From: Acinetobacter sp.
Lineage (GTDB): Bacteria; Pseudomonadota; Gammaproteobacteria; Pseudomonadales; Moraxellaceae
NCBI GenBank assembly: GCA_030152605.1
Contig: JASLJB010000089.1
Span: 1-25,149, forward strand
Length of the DNA: 25,149 bases
Direction: 5' to 3'
The position numbers were made by a program, and so were the translations under genes. Numbering within the stretch: position 1 is the first letter of the stretch; every line of letters begins with the position of its first letter. The notes under the pieces were generated by a model. That model was given only the letters and a program-made list of their open reading frames with translations. It ran no database searches and had not been told where the DNA came from. This document shows positions 23,965 to 25,149 of the stretch, in pieces.

Positions 23965-24009
23965 CAGTTGTATTATGTGCGTTAAATCAAGAGTTTAAGC
24001 TGTTATGAA

Positions 24010-24040
24010 AAGTCCTGACCTACCGATCAGGGCTTTTTTA
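24010..24040 (+). terminator. Rho-independent terminator
   Basis: AGTCCTGACC pairs with GATCAGGGCT (one mismatch, one G-T pair) around TACC, followed by a T run. There is no plus-strand gene directly before it now. It may be the old terminator of the helicase transcript, separated from it by the module. Confidence 0.7.
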
Positions 24041-24171
24041 TACATTTTTCACGTTTCACGCCTACTATTTAGCCAAAGTTCCACAACGTTGATTAGTTAA
24101 ACTTCATTTTTCTATCTGCCTAGTAGTTCTGGACAATTTGTCTTTGTGCTTTTGAGGTTACGAGAATCAGA

Positions 24172-24494
24172 CCAGCATTATTTTCACTTCACCCAAGCCC
24201 ATGCTCGACAGGTGTATTGCGGACTCGCAATGTGCTTTGGCGAGGTAAAAAAACTGAGGTGAAGTACTCAGGGGGAAAATTTGATGGCTGTCGTTTTTTT
24301 GACTTGCTGTTGGCTTTCCTTCTGCCTTTGTCATTTGCTAGGGGGAGTTTCGCTTATTTTTTTATTTGACTGTGCTGCAATTTTGGCGGTGAGCATTTTA
24401 CAAGGATTACCTTGAATTTGGACTGCTCTCACACTGGGCACAAGACCTAGTTCGTTGTGTTGATTGCGGTGTATTTTTTGGCAATCTGACACCC
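24172..24494 (+). repeat. Diverged direct repeat R2 (about 320 bp)
   Basis: Second copy of the repeat described at 21822-22140, same orientation. The perfect 23-base block shared with R1 is at 24328-24350 and contains the TAGGGGGAG motif. A CAGGGGGAAAAT motif at 24269 corresponds to TAGGGGGGAAAT at 21917 in R1. Confidence 0.75.
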
Positions 24495-24903
24495 CCTGTA
24501 ATTTGTTCCGCCGAACAAAACACTTTGCGAAATTGGACTCTTTGGGTATCACTCGCCATCTATGGGTACTGAGAATTTGCAATGACTCATCCCAGAAAAC
24601 AACTAGGGTCTACTACGGTCTTTGAAAAGATTCTTTATTTTCTTCGAGTTACGTTTAGGGTCCATCAGGATAACGACTGCGAAACAAGGTCCAAAACGTG
24701 GTCTATCTCCAAAAATAATTACTTATTATTCTGATACTTAGCTATTTTGGAAATTTGAATATCGAGCGACTTCATATATGCTTTTCCTTACAAAACAACG
24801 TCTTACATTTTATACTATGGTCCTCTTGATTTTATTGATCTTGATGCAAATTACATATTGTAACATATTGTTTTTTATAGACATTTTATGTTAATTTACC
24901 TTT

Positions 24904-24950
24904 ACTTGTAATCAGTAGGTCCACAGTTCGAATCCGTGTGTCGGCACCAT
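24904..24950 (+). repeat. attR: 3' fragment of tRNA-Thr
   Basis: This 47-base copy of the tRNA-Thr 3' part (from the anticodon arm through CCA plus one base) is identical to 12276-12322. It lacks the 5' half and cannot make a tRNA. It marks the right end of the island. Confidence 0.95.
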
Positions 24951-24956
24951 CAAATA

Positions 24957-24993
24957 TAAAAGCCCATCGATGTATCACATCGGTGGGCTTTTT
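24957..24993 (+). terminator. Terminator, probably the original tRNA-Thr terminator
   Basis: AGCCCATCGATG pairs with CATCGGTGGGCT (G-T pairs included) around TATCA, then seven T. It lies just beyond attR, where the end of the tRNA-Thr transcript would have been before the island entered. Confidence 0.85.
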
Positions 24994-25041
24994 TTATCTC
25001 ATACAAGGCTGGTTTGCTTTATATCTCGAACCGTACTGAGC

Positions 25042-25149
25042 TTAATTCAATTCCTGAGCACTTACTTGCACATAGCGAATCACCCCATCTTGATATAGAT
25101 GGCGACACAGCTTGGCAGTCATGGCGATCTTGGCGTAGTCAAAAGCAAT
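25042..25149 (-). CDS. C-terminal end of an unidentified protein (5' part outside window)
   Basis: The minus-strand frame is open from the window edge to a TAA at 25044-25042 and gives 35 residues: a helical stretch AFDYAKIAMTAKLCRHLYQD, then GVIRYVQVSAQELN at the C-terminus. Too short to name. It converges on the terminator at 24957 and lies in the chromosome outside the island. Confidence 0.55.
   Translation of the reverse strand: MAFDYAKIAMTAKLCRHLYQDGVIRYVQVSAQELN

Larger units (their letters stand above)
23967..24903. other. Non-coding right end of the island
   Basis: About 940 bases without a convincing gene. In order they hold a terminator, repeat copy R2 (24172-24494), a cluster of GGTCYA-like motifs (24607, 24617, 24659, 24689, 24700, 24819) and a very AT-rich stretch leading to attR. 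Confidence 0.6.

Noticed and set aside
23973..23987. Possible third dif-like XerD arm just outside pdif site 2
   Set aside because: TTATGTGCGTTAAAT carries four extra bases compared with TTATGTTAAAT and has no XerC arm at the right distance.
24331..24582. Minus-strand open frame of 83 codons in the right end
   Set aside because: It overlaps R2 without a matching frame in R1, and has no ribosome site. Treated as non-coding.

Overview
The window looks like chromosomal DNA of a gammaproteobacterium, most likely Acinetobacter. The basis is the moderately low GC, the style of the kup, hisF and thrB genes, a solitary APH-type homoserine kinase, and two sites matching the plasmid-dif (pdif) consensus known from Acinetobacter. 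No database search was possible, so the genus is an inference.

Bases 1 to about 12275 are mostly ordinary chromosome. They hold the end of an EamA transporter, a minus-strand run of thrB, a cold-shock/DUF1294 protein and a DUF4870-like protein, then hisF, a fatty-acid-hydroxylase-like protein divergent from an AraC-type regulator, a small conserved-looking protein, a membrane-anchored DNA/RNA non-specific nuclease, a small exported protein, kup, and tRNA-Ser(GGA). A class II Fic protein follows, preceded by two clusters of 12-bp-phased TTGACA repeats, then a 75-residue unknown protein and tRNA-Thr(TGT).

Bases 12276 to 24950 are an integrated genomic island of about 12.6 kb. It sits in the 3' half of tRNA-Thr and is bounded by a perfect 47-bp direct repeat (attL inside the tRNA, attR at 24904-24950). 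It encodes an Ala/Gly-rich hydrophobic protein, a 52-residue protein, two paralogous convergent XRE regulators with an operator-like palindrome, an M48 membrane metalloprotease, an exported protein, a lipoprotein, three unknown small proteins, a complete tyrosine integrase and an SF2 helicase. No capsid, tail, relaxase or conjugation gene is visible, so it resembles a satellite or a mobilisable island more than a prophage or ICE. The integrase and helicase lie in the middle, far from both ends. Clusters of GGTCYA motifs near both ends could be integrase arm sites.

The most striking part is at the right. A single AT-rich gene for a 530-residue protein with a C-terminal RX5H (HEPN-like) motif is flanked by two inverted 28-bp pdif sites with identical spacers. 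That is the arrangement of an Acinetobacter Xer-dif module, but here it is inside a chromosomal tRNA island. The module is in turn bracketed by a diverged direct repeat of about 320 bp that follows the helicase gene and may be an origin-like or structured element. The simplest reading is a mobile island with an exchangeable cargo slot, loaded with a candidate HEPN defence gene by Xer recombination.

The last 200 bp are chromosome again: the terminator that probably once served tRNA-Thr, and the 3' end of a minus-strand gene.
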